A program made the translations under genes and the position numbers. The notes below the pieces were generated by a model, which ran no database searches, had not been told where the DNA came from, and was given only the letters and a program-made list of their open reading frames with translations. DNA of 15,460 bases from Kiritimatiellia bacterium (GTDB lineage Bacteria; Verrucomicrobiota; Kiritimatiellia; RFP12; UBA1067): positions 1 through 15,460 of the forward strand of contig JAFNRY010000295.1 of the NCBI GenBank assembly GCA_017385345.1, read 5' to 3'. Shown here piece by piece: positions 8,141-14,306 of this stretch. How positions within the stretch are numbered: the first letter of the stretch is position 1; each line of letters opens with the position of its first letter.

Positions 8141-8840
8141 TGCGCTCCTCCGCTCCGTCGAAGCGCAGCGTCCACGGCCCGTGGCGCCGCCAACATTCGC
8201 GCACGGCGTCCGCGTCCGGTTCGACGTACAGCGGCGTGGCCTGGTGCCTGAACCACGTGTCCTGCCGCTTGGCGAGCCGGCAGGTGCGCACGTATATCTT
8301 CTCCGGCGTGTCGCCGTCGCGGTAGCCAATGGCGAGAGAGGCCGTCTTCGACCAGGAGGGATACCGTTCATGCAGCCGCCTGCGCTCGTCTTCGAGGCCC
8401 GCGGCGAACATTGCGTCGAGGCGTTCGCGTATGCGCGAGCGGACCGTCGCGCGATCTATCGCGACCACCGGATATTCCGGCGGCGGCATTTCCCACTTGC
8501 GGTCGAGTCCGCGCAGAAGTGCCGAGAAATACAGCCCCGTTCCGCCGGCGACGATTACCGGGACGCCGGGCGGCAGGGTGGCCTCCCACTCCGCTGCGGC
8601 GCGCAGCCACGCGCCGGCCGAAAACTCCTCGGCAGGCGTCACCAGGTCGATGCCGCCCATGCGGAATTCCGCGCGTTCCGCGGGCGGCGGCTTCGCCGTG
8701 CCTATGTCCATCCCCTTGTAAACGAGCATCGAATCGGCGCTCAGGATCGCCGCGCCGGTCTCGCGCGCCAGCGTAGCGGCGATCGCGCTCTTTCCGCTCG
8801 CCGTCGGACCCGCGAGAAGATATGCCGGACGTCCACTCAT
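8130..8840 (-). CDS. miaA: tRNA dimethylallyltransferase, compact form
   Basis: MiaA transfers a dimethylallyl group to N6 of A37 in tRNAs reading UNN codons. The 236-residue product has the P-loop GPTASGKS (11-18), SADSMLVYKGMDIGTAKP (34-51) with the conserved catalytic-type aspartate D36, VAGGTGLYFSALLRGL (97-112), RIRERLDAMFAAGLEDE (136-152), and the C-terminal signature RLAKRQDTWFR (188-198). The family is usually about 300-320 residues. Compared from memory with E. coli MiaA, roughly 70 residues after the GLYF..L..GL segment are missing, including the otherwise conserved R-A-L-E helix, and a later loop after IGYR is shortened. The reading frame is continuous, so this is an in-frame compaction, not a visible frameshift. 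The ATG at 8840 forms an ATGA overlap with the lspA stop and has AAGAAGG directly upstream. Its stop overlaps the next start by 11 bp. Confidence 0.9.
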   Translation of the reverse strand: MSGRPAYLLAGPTASGKSAIAATLARETGAAILSADSMLVYKGMDIGTAKPPPAERAEFRMGGIDLVTPAEEFSAGAWLRAAAEWEATLPPGVPVIVAGGTGLYFSALLRGLDRKWEMPPPEYPVVAIDRATVRSRIRERLDAMFAAGLEDERRRLHERYPSWSKTASLAIGYRDGDTPEKIYVRTCRLAKRQDTWFRHQATPLYVEPDADAVRECWRRHGPWTLRFDGAEERSGV

Positions 8841-9289
8841 ACCTTCTTGCGAAACGACGCGAGGACGAGCAGGCCGGCCGAAAAGGTTATGCACACGTCG
8901 GCCACGTTGAAACACGGAAAGTGCCAGAAGTCCCCCGCGTGGAAATCGATGAAGTCGATGACGAATCCGCGGAAGACGCGGTCTATCAGGTTGCCGGCGA
9001 CGCCGGCGTAGAACAGGCATTCGGGCAGCGCTGCGCCTTCGAAGATCGCCTTCCTCTTCCAGAATACGAACCCAATCGCCGCAATGCCGAACGCGGCCAG
9101 CGGCCACACCGCCCCCTGGAACATCCCCCACGCGCAGCCGCGATTTTCCACATACGCGAAGTCGAGAAAGCCCGGAATTGCGCGAAACGCCGCCCTGCCT
9201 TTCAGCAGCGCGGCGGCAACCTCCTTGGCGACGGCGTCCAGCAGCACGAGGTGGAGCGCCCCGACTATTGTCAGGGCGGCCTTCCTCAC
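8837..9289 (-). CDS. lspA: Lipoprotein signal peptidase (signal peptidase II)
   Basis: LspA removes the signal peptide of diacylglyceryl-modified prolipoproteins in the inner membrane. The 150-residue product has about four hydrophobic segments (about 5-25, 60-77, 88-106, 129-145) and family motifs: ENRGCAWGMF (48-57), AGNLIDRVFRGFVIDFID (98-115) and FNVADVCITFS (127-137). The two catalytic aspartates are D112 and D131, 19 residues apart as in the structurally known P. aeruginosa enzyme. The NRG replaces the more usual NTG in the substrate-proximal motif. The start is a GTG at 9289 in a GTGA overlap with the stop of the DksA-like gene, with AGGAA seven bases upstream; it gives a normal family length, whereas the longer frame is overlap with the preceding gene. 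The adjacency of a DksA/TraR-type gene and lspA is known from other phyla. lnt lies three genes downstream. Confidence 0.95.
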   Translation of the reverse strand: MRKAALTIVGALHLVLLDAVAKEVAAALLKGRAAFRAIPGFLDFAYVENRGCAWGMFQGAVWPLAAFGIAAIGFVFWKRKAIFEGAALPECLFYAGVAGNLIDRVFRGFVIDFIDFHAGDFWHFPCFNVADVCITFSAGLLVLASFRKKV

Positions 9290-10125
9290 AGCCGCTTCCT
9301 TTCCATCTCGCTCTGGCACTCCATGCACGTCAGCACGAACGGCTGGTTCATGAGTCTCGGCTTGCGTATCAACTGCCCGCACACCGTGCAGACGCCGTAC
9401 GTTCCGTCTTCTATCCGGTGAAGAGCCTCTTCTATTTGTTGTATGACCCTGTTGATCGCTCCCATCTGCCCGAGAGCCTGGAGGCGCAGCGTCTGGTTCG
9501 TGCCGTCCCCGCCGTCCGCCTCGCGGTCGTCCGATTCGTTGAAACCTGTCGCCTTCATGGCGTCCGCGCCCTTGACCGCCTGGTCGCGCGCCGCCAGAAG
9601 CCGGCGTTTGAACTCCTTGAGATCCGCTTCGGGAAACTTGTTGGACACTTCGCCGTGCTTGCGCGAGACCGGCCGTCTCGAAAGACGGATTTCATTTTCG
9701 GAGCGCTTCGCGTCCTCGCTCTTCGCCGTCCGCTTCATCTCCTGGGCGATGGACATTGCGAACGCGATCGTGTCCGGCTTGCCCACTGTGGATACGACAT
9801 GCACCTGCGACGCTTTTGGCGGCGCAATCTGCACCCTTTTCACGAGGCGCAGCGGCACCCTGTTCGGCGGCTGGGCCTTGAACTGCCTGGCGGGCGCCTG
9901 CGGCTCCTGCGCCGGCTTTTTCGCCGGCGCCGCAGGTTTTTTGGTCTGCGCCGCCTTTTTGACCGGGACCGCCTTCTTCGCAGACGCCGGCTTCCTCGCG
10001 GGAGCCGGCTTCCTGGCCGGTGCCGGCTTCTTCGCGGAAACCGCCTTCTTCACGGACGGCGCGGGTTTCTTGGCGGGCGCGGACTTCTTCGCAGACGACT
10101 TCTTCGGTTGCGGTTTGGCAGCCAT
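9286..10125 (-). CDS. DksA/TraR-type C4 zinc-finger protein with Lys/Ala/Pro-rich N-terminal tail
   Basis: The C-terminal part (about 165-279) is a DksA/TraR-like module: a long helical stretch, an acidic turn NESDDREAD (196-204) at the expected coiled-coil tip, a second helix (about 210-240), and a zinc finger with C246, C249, C267 and C270 (C-x2-C-x17-C-x2-C). DksA proteins bind in the RNA polymerase secondary channel and alter initiation. The N-terminal 80 residues are unlike ordinary DksA: almost only K, A, P, S and R with repeated KKPAPARKPA-type units, resembling histone H1-like tails that bind DNA nonspecifically. Residues 80-160 are basic and mostly unstructured-looking. The tip differs from the E. 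coli DPVDRA sequence, so activity is not certain. Start: ATG at 10125 with a strong TAGGAGGT six bases upstream, whose TAG is the greA stop codon. It is followed by lspA in a 4-bp overlap. Confidence 0.9.
   Translation of the reverse strand: MAAKPQPKKSSAKKSAPAKKPAPSVKKAVSAKKPAPARKPAPARKPASAKKAVPVKKAAQTKKPAAPAKKPAQEPQAPARQFKAQPPNRVPLRLVKRVQIAPPKASQVHVVSTVGKPDTIAFAMSIAQEMKRTAKSEDAKRSENEIRLSRRPVSRKHGEVSNKFPEADLKEFKRRLLAARDQAVKGADAMKATGFNESDDREADGGDGTNQTLRLQALGQMGAINRVIQQIEEALHRIEDGTYGVCTVCGQLIRKPRLMNQPFVLTCMECQSEMERKRL
9976..10029 (-). repeat. Three imperfect 18-bp tandem repeats encoding KPAPAR-type units
   Basis: Within the DksA-like gene, residues 33-50 read KPAPAR, KPAPAR, KPASAK, three consecutive 6-residue units. 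At DNA level the plus strand shows three 18-bp blocks each starting ctt: 9976-9993, 9994-10011 and 10012-10029. They differ mainly at third codon positions, so the protein repeat is kept by selection or is an old duplication rather than a recent expansion. More degenerate K/A/P units flank it on both sides. Confidence 0.75.
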
Positions 10126-10129
10126 TGCG

Positions 10130-10138
10130 GACCTCCTA
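10130..10138 (-). promoter_or_regulatory. Shine-Dalgarno TAGGAGGT sharing the greA stop codon
   Basis: On the minus strand the greA stop TAG (10138-10136) forms the first three bases of TAGGAGGT, a near-ideal ribosome-binding site placed about six bases before the ATG of the DksA-like gene (10125). A ribosome terminating on greA sits on the initiation site of the next gene, so translational coupling of the two RNA-polymerase-binding proteins is likely (inference). Confidence 0.8.
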
Positions 10139-12148
10139 TATCTGCATTCCCGCCGGAAGCTTCATCCACTCGCGGATTTCGGCCGGCAGCGGTTCGATGG
10201 ACACGATCCTTCCTTGCTTCCCGGCGCCGGCGCCGGGCATTTCGAATTCATCCCCGGCTTTTCTGCCGAGCATGTTGACGGCGAGCTGCGCCTTCGACGA
10301 AAGTATCCCCAGCGCAGTGTCGTTGTCCCATTCGCCAAGCACGTGGTAGGTGCGCTCCCCGTCCGGCGTCGCGATCCTGACCGTGACGCCCGGCTCGACG
10401 CTGTCCGTCCCCGCGTCCAGAAAATCGGAAGGCTTGACGGCCTCGAGATCAGCCTGCATGAGCGTCTGCTTCTGCATGAGCGCGCGCTGTTCGTCCTTCG
10501 CGTACTGGTACTCCGCGTTTTCGCTGAGGTCCCCGTAGCTCTTGGCGAATTCGATGCGTTTGACGTTCGCCGGCATGTCCTCGTTGATGAGCTTGAGATA
10601 TTCGGCTTTCTTGAGGGCGAAGCTCCTGAAGCTCGTGATGCGCGGACGCTCTTTCGCCTTTTCGACGCGCACGACGCGCGCTTCGAGCGAAGGGACTGTT
10701 CTGACCATTCTCGCGACGATGGTGTTGTGCGTCGCCGGATCCCACGCGATCGACGCCTGGAAGCGCTCGAATACGAGCACCTTGTCGGCGTCTGAAAGGC
10801 TTGCGAAGATCTTGGAAAGCCAGTCCGTGTTTGCGAAAAGGCGGCGCACGACATTCTGCATCTTCAGCGTTTCGCCGCTCTGGCGGCCCTCGCCGAGCGC
10901 GATGGCCTCGAGGAGGAGCGTCGAAAGCGGCGGAAGCTCCTCCCAGCCCGCGAACTGCTCGTACTTTCCGACGACGAGCGTGACGAGCGTGGCCGGGGCC
11001 TTGGGCAGCCTGAGCAGCGCGCCTATGGCCTCGCGGCACTGTTTCTCGCCGCCGAAGCGCGCCACGGTCTCGGACACCGCAGTGAAGCACAGTTCCGGAA
11101 GCGCCGCGTAGAGGCGGGTCTTCGCGGCTTCGTCGCATGCGAGGAACGAAAGCATCTCGCCGACTTCGCGCGCCGGAAGTTCCGCCGCCGCCTTGACGTA
11201 GCGTTTGCGCTCGCGCAGATAGGCCCGCATCTCCTCCGCCGGCGGCGTCAGGAAGCCAAGCTTCAGCGTAAGCGCGCAAAGCCGCGCGTAGAGCGCGTCA
11301 TCCACCTTCTTAACAGCGGTAAGGGCGAACGAAAGCCTTTCTCCGATCTTTTCGCGCGTCTCGCCGGAGGCCTCCGCGAACTTGCCCTGCGAATCGTATT
11401 CGCGCACGAGCGCGAGAATCCTGGCGGCGTCCGTCTCGTGCGAAAACGCGGTCAGCCATCCGTCGCCGTAGTCTTCCGCCGCGGCCCTGGCGCGGATCGG
11501 CTCGGCCTTGCGCGCCGGTATCTCGACGAGCGGGTCGCTACGCAAGGCGGCGCGCGCGCGGTCCCAGAACTTCTTCCAGTTTACCGCCTTGACAAATCCG
11601 TTGGCCACGCAGACGTCCTCAAGCCGTGTGGCCGTCATGTCGCCGTAGCTCTTCAGAACGGCCTTCACGAACCCGGCCGGATCGTCGGCGAGAAGTTTCG
11701 CGAACGCGTCCGGATCCGCCTCGCGAAACACGAGGATATGATCCTCCGGGGCGTTTTCGAGCATTTCGACGGCCGCCTGGTACGAGAACTGATGCCCCTT
11801 GCGGTTTCTGAAATCGACAGTCACCCGACGGTAGAAATAGTCGAGTCTCTTCACCGTGCCGAGCCCCCACGCCTTGCTCAGCACGTAGGTGCCGGGCTGG
11901 AAGCCCATGAGTTTTTCGACCGCCAGCAGCGCCTTCCCCGCCGGCTGGACGTCGAATCCGGCCGCATCGACGAACGAAAGAAGAAGACGGTCTTTCGTCG
12001 TCTTCTTCAATGCGTCCCTGGCCTCCGCGCCGGACATCGTCTTGTCTATTTCCTGGCTTGAATCGCGCAGAAGCGCGAGCGCCCCGTTGAAATCCCCGCT
12101 TTTCGCAAACGCCTCGAGCCCGCCTGCCAACGCTTCAGATAGAGCCAT
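10136..12148 (-). CDS. greA: Transcription elongation factor GreA with large N-terminal extension
   Basis: The last 170 or so residues of this 670-residue protein are a GreA/GreB module, which reactivates backtracked RNA polymerase by stimulating transcript cleavage. The coiled-coil part is about 505-575. The tip GDLSENAEYQYAKDEQ (539-554) keeps the catalytic acids D540 and E543. A C-terminal FKBP-like domain (about 580-655) contains ALGILSSKAQLAVNMLGRKAGDEF. The preceding 500 residues are mostly helical with few recognisable motifs; residues 85-130 (GTYVLSKAWGLGTV, then VTVDFRNRKGHQFSY) look like a small beta domain. Ordinary GreA is about 158 residues; chlamydial GreA proteins carry a comparable long N-terminal region, so this may be a PVC lineage form. 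Start: ATG at 12148 with GGAAGGGAG just upstream. It heads the ten-gene operon; I see no clear promoter in the GC-rich 102 bp before it, so it may also be read through from pckG. Confidence 0.93.
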   Translation of the reverse strand: MALSEALAGGLEAFAKSGDFNGALALLRDSSQEIDKTMSGAEARDALKKTTKDRLLLSFVDAAGFDVQPAGKALLAVEKLMGFQPGTYVLSKAWGLGTVKRLDYFYRRVTVDFRNRKGHQFSYQAAVEMLENAPEDHILVFREADPDAFAKLLADDPAGFVKAVLKSYGDMTATRLEDVCVANGFVKAVNWKKFWDRARAALRSDPLVEIPARKAEPIRARAAAEDYGDGWLTAFSHETDAARILALVREYDSQGKFAEASGETREKIGERLSFALTAVKKVDDALYARLCALTLKLGFLTPPAEEMRAYLRERKRYVKAAAELPAREVGEMLSFLACDEAAKTRLYAALPELCFTAVSETVARFGGEKQCREAIGALLRLPKAPATLVTLVVGKYEQFAGWEELPPLSTLLLEAIALGEGRQSGETLKMQNVVRRLFANTDWLSKIFASLSDADKVLVFERFQASIAWDPATHNTIVARMVRTVPSLEARVVRVEKAKERPRITSFRSFALKKAEYLKLINEDMPANVKRIEFAKSYGDLSENAEYQYAKDEQRALMQKQTLMQADLEAVKPSDFLDAGTDSVEPGVTVRIATPDGERTYHVLGEWDNDTALGILSSKAQLAVNMLGRKAGDEFEMPGAGAGKQGRIVSIEPLPAEIREWMKLPAGMQI

Positions 12149-12250
12149 TTTTCTCCCTTCCTGTTGAAACCCCTCCTCGCGGCGCCCCGTCCCGCGGCGC
12201 CGGAAACGGCCGGCGGCGCCCCCCTTGCCGGAAAGCGCCGCCGTCCCGCG
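12149..12250. other. GC-rich spacer between pckG and greA with strong inverted repeat
   Basis: This 102-bp gap holds the greA ribosome-binding site near 12150-12162 and a strong hairpin at 12194-12219: a perfect 6-bp CGCCGG/CCGGCG stem around a 6-base loop, extended by three more pairs after one mismatch. A second symmetric pair of GGCGCC blocks lies at 12181-12186 and 12196-12201. No T-run follows on the minus strand, so it is not a canonical intrinsic terminator, though it could pause polymerase or protect the pckG 3' end. No -10/-35 pair is convincing, and no small gene is visible. Confidence 0.55.
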
Positions 12251-14200
12251 CTACGAAAGCGCCGCCGTCACGTCCGCCAGTATCTGGCGCAGGGCCTTAG
12301 GCACGCGCCGCGCCGCCGGATTGCTCTCCTTCGAGTCCTTCGACGGCTTCCTGTCGTATTCGTCGTAGGAGGCGCCGATGGTGGCGATCTCCTTCTTCCA
12401 CCCTTCGACATCTACCTTGAGGATCTCTTCGAGATCGCTCTTGACGACGTGGAACTTCGCCTTTTCGTCGTTGTTGGCCAGGTCGATGTCCTTGGCGAAC
12501 GGAATGTTGCCGATCGGCGTCTCGTTCGCGCGCACCTTGCCTTCGATGCGCTGGCAGATCCACTTGAGCACGCGACTGTTGTCGCCGAAGCCGGGCCACA
12601 TGAAGCGGCCGTCTTCGCCCTTGCGGAACCAGTTGACGAAATAGATCTTCGGCAGCTTCGTCGCGTCGGCGCTCGTGCGCTCCATCTCCAGCCAGTGCTG
12701 GAAGTAGTCGGCGACGTTGTAGCCGAAGAACGGAAGCATCGCCATCGGGTCGCGGCGGACCTGGCCGATCTGGTCGCTGATCACGGCGGCCGTGACCTCG
12801 CTGCCAGCGGCCGAGCCCATGAACACGCCGTGCGTCCAGCTCTTCGCCTCGTTCACCAGCGGAATCGTCGAAGGACGGCGCCCGCCGAAGAGGATCGCGT
12901 CGATCGGCACTCCCGTCGGCTTCTTGTTCCAGAGTCCGTTGAAGCCCGCCTTGTCGAGCACCGGGCAGTTCTCGGCCGGCGCCGTAAAGCGGCTGTTCTT
13001 GTGCGCCGCGACGTAGCCCGAATCCTTGATCTCCTTCTTGGTCATGCCCGGCTTCGGACCCATCCTGTACGGGTCGTCCGCGCAGACATAGCACGGATTG
13101 CCCTTCCAGTCGATGCCTTCCTTCGGAGCCTTGACGCCCATGTCCTCCCACCAGATGTCGCCATCGGGGGTGAGGACGACGTTCGTGAAGATCGTGCCCT
13201 TCTTGCAGCTCTTAAGCGCGTTCGGGTTCGAGTCCATCGACGTGCCAGGCGCGACTCCGAAGAAGCCGTTCTCGGGGTTGATGGCGTAGAGACGCCCGTC
13301 TTCGCCGGGCTTCAGCCACGCGATGTCGTCGCCGATCGTCTGCAGCTTCCAGCCAGGCAGCTTGGGAAGCATCATCGCGAGGTTCGTCTTGCCGCAGGCG
13401 GACGGGAACGCCGCCGTGACATGATACTGTTTCTTCTCCGGCGAGGTCAGCGTCAGGATGAGCATGTGCTCGGCCATCCAGCCCTCGTCCTTCGCGAGCT
13501 TCGAGGCGATGCGCAACGCGAAGCACTTCTTGCCGAGGAGCGCGTTCCCGCCGTAGCCCGACCCGAACGACCAGATTTCGCGGTCTTCGGGGAACTGCGT
13601 GATGTACTTGTCCTCGATCTTCTTGGCGCACGGCCACGCGACGTCCTTCTGGCCCTTCTTGAGCGGGGCGCCGACGGAGTGGATGCACGGAATGAAGTCG
13701 CCGTCCTTGCCGAGATGCTTCAGCACCGCGTCGCCGGTCCTTGTCATGATATCCATGTTGACGACGACGTAGGGCGAGTCGGTGAGCTCGATGCCATACT
13801 GGGTGATCGGGTTGCCGATCGGACCCATCGCGAACGGAATGACGTACATCGTGCGGCCCTTCATGCAGCCGGTGTACGCCTTCGTCATCCTCTTCTTCAT
13901 CTCGACTGGATCCATCCAGTGGTTCGTCGGACCCGCGTCGATCTCCTTCTTGGAGCAGATGAAGGTGCGGCCTTCGACGCGCGCGACGTCGCTTTCGTGG
14001 GAGCGGGCGAGATAGCAGCCGGGACGCTTCTTCTGGTCCAGCTTGATGAACTGCCCCTTCTTTACCATCTCTTCGCAGATAGCGGTGTGCTCCGCCTTCG
14101 TGCCTTTCACGACCACGATCTTGTCGGGCGTGCAGATCTTGTTCCACTTGTCAACCCATGCGAACACCTTTGCGTTCGCGAACTTCGGCGTCTTGGCCAT
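12251..14200 (-). CDS. pckG: Phosphoenolpyruvate carboxykinase (GTP)
   Basis: PckG interconverts oxaloacetate plus GTP with phosphoenolpyruvate plus GDP and CO2, linking the TCA cycle and glycolysis; in fermenters it can run as CO2 fixation towards succinate. The 649-residue protein has the GTP-PEPCK features: MGPIGNPITQYGIELTDSPY (125-144), FGSGYGGNALLGKKCFALR (212-230), the kinase-1 loop AAFPSACGKTN (263-273) with the hyperreactive C269, kinase-2 GDDIAW (290-295), FFGVAPGTS (313-321), FGGRRPSTIPLV (438-449), and FVNWFRKGEDGRFMWPGFGDN (521-541) in the nucleotide-binding part. It is slightly longer than the roughly 622-residue animal enzyme because of a basic C-terminal extension from about 617. 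The ATG at 14200 is preceded by GGAAGGAG about eleven bases upstream. It has its own promoter and leader hairpin. The 97 to 106-bp gaps on both sides suggest a separate transcription unit. Confidence 0.97.
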   Translation of the reverse strand: MAKTPKFANAKVFAWVDKWNKICTPDKIVVVKGTKAEHTAICEEMVKKGQFIKLDQKKRPGCYLARSHESDVARVEGRTFICSKKEIDAGPTNHWMDPVEMKKRMTKAYTGCMKGRTMYVIPFAMGPIGNPITQYGIELTDSPYVVVNMDIMTRTGDAVLKHLGKDGDFIPCIHSVGAPLKKGQKDVAWPCAKKIEDKYITQFPEDREIWSFGSGYGGNALLGKKCFALRIASKLAKDEGWMAEHMLILTLTSPEKKQYHVTAAFPSACGKTNLAMMLPKLPGWKLQTIGDDIAWLKPGEDGRLYAINPENGFFGVAPGTSMDSNPNALKSCKKGTIFTNVVLTPDGDIWWEDMGVKAPKEGIDWKGNPCYVCADDPYRMGPKPGMTKKEIKDSGYVAAHKNSRFTAPAENCPVLDKAGFNGLWNKKPTGVPIDAILFGGRRPSTIPLVNEAKSWTHGVFMGSAAGSEVTAAVISDQIGQVRRDPMAMLPFFGYNVADYFQHWLEMERTSADATKLPKIYFVNWFRKGEDGRFMWPGFGDNSRVLKWICQRIEGKVRANETPIGNIPFAKDIDLANNDEKAKFHVVKSDLEEILKVDVEGWKKEIATIGASYDEYDRKPSKDSKESNPAARRVPKALRQILADVTAALS

Positions 14201-14222
14201 TTTTCTGTCTTCTCCTTCCGTT

Positions 14223-14236
14223 GCCCCTTGCGGGGC
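14223..14236 (-). promoter_or_regulatory. Leader hairpin upstream of the pckG ribosome-binding site
   Basis: In the predicted 5' leader of pckG, GCCCC (14223-14227) and GGGGC (14232-14236) form a perfect 5-bp stem with a 4-base loop, ending a few bases before the GGAAGGAG ribosome-binding site. It is too short to be a riboswitch and has no T-run for termination. It may stabilise the mRNA 5' end or tune ribosome access. Confidence 0.45.
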
Positions 14237-14248
14237 GCGTTGAAAACT

Positions 14249-14285
14249 TGTGCAGATTATAGCACATTTTGCGCCGTCCGTCTCC
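14249..14285 (-). promoter_or_regulatory. Probable pckG promoter with consensus extended -10 inside an inverted repeat
   Basis: Reading the minus strand, TATAAT occurs at 14261-14256, preceded by TGC to give an extended -10 (TGCTATAAT). The -35 region, 17-18 bp upstream, is GC-rich and a poor match, which an extended -10 can compensate. Transcription would begin near 14249, giving a leader of about 50 bases to the ATG at 14200. The -10 sits in the centre of a dyad, TGTGC-N8-GCACA (14249-14266), which could be an operator. This is the most AT-rich point in the surrounding DNA. Confidence 0.65.
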
Positions 14286-14306
14286 CGCCCGCGACGGCGC
14301 GGCGGA

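Noticed and set aside
5423..8251. Very long plus-strand open frame opposite lnt and the U32 gene
   Set aside because: The translation is dominated by Arg/Ala with no recognisable domain, while the opposite strand carries two clear protein families with proper starts. It is a shadow of GC-rich codons.
8141..8371. N-terminal extension of the U32 protein
   Set aside because: Overlaps miaA, is Arg/Pro/Thr-rich, and the GTG at 8140 has a strong GGAGGAG and the expected family N-terminus.
8130..8840. miaA as a frameshifted pseudogene
   Set aside because: Motifs before and after the missing segment are in one continuous frame, and start and stop are both tightly coupled to neighbours, so an in-frame shortened gene fits better.
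14262..14306. GC-rich bulged stem after the O-antigen-ligase-like gene as an intrinsic terminator
   Set aside because: The stem is imperfect and no T-run follows on the minus strand; the same bases overlap the pckG promoter region.
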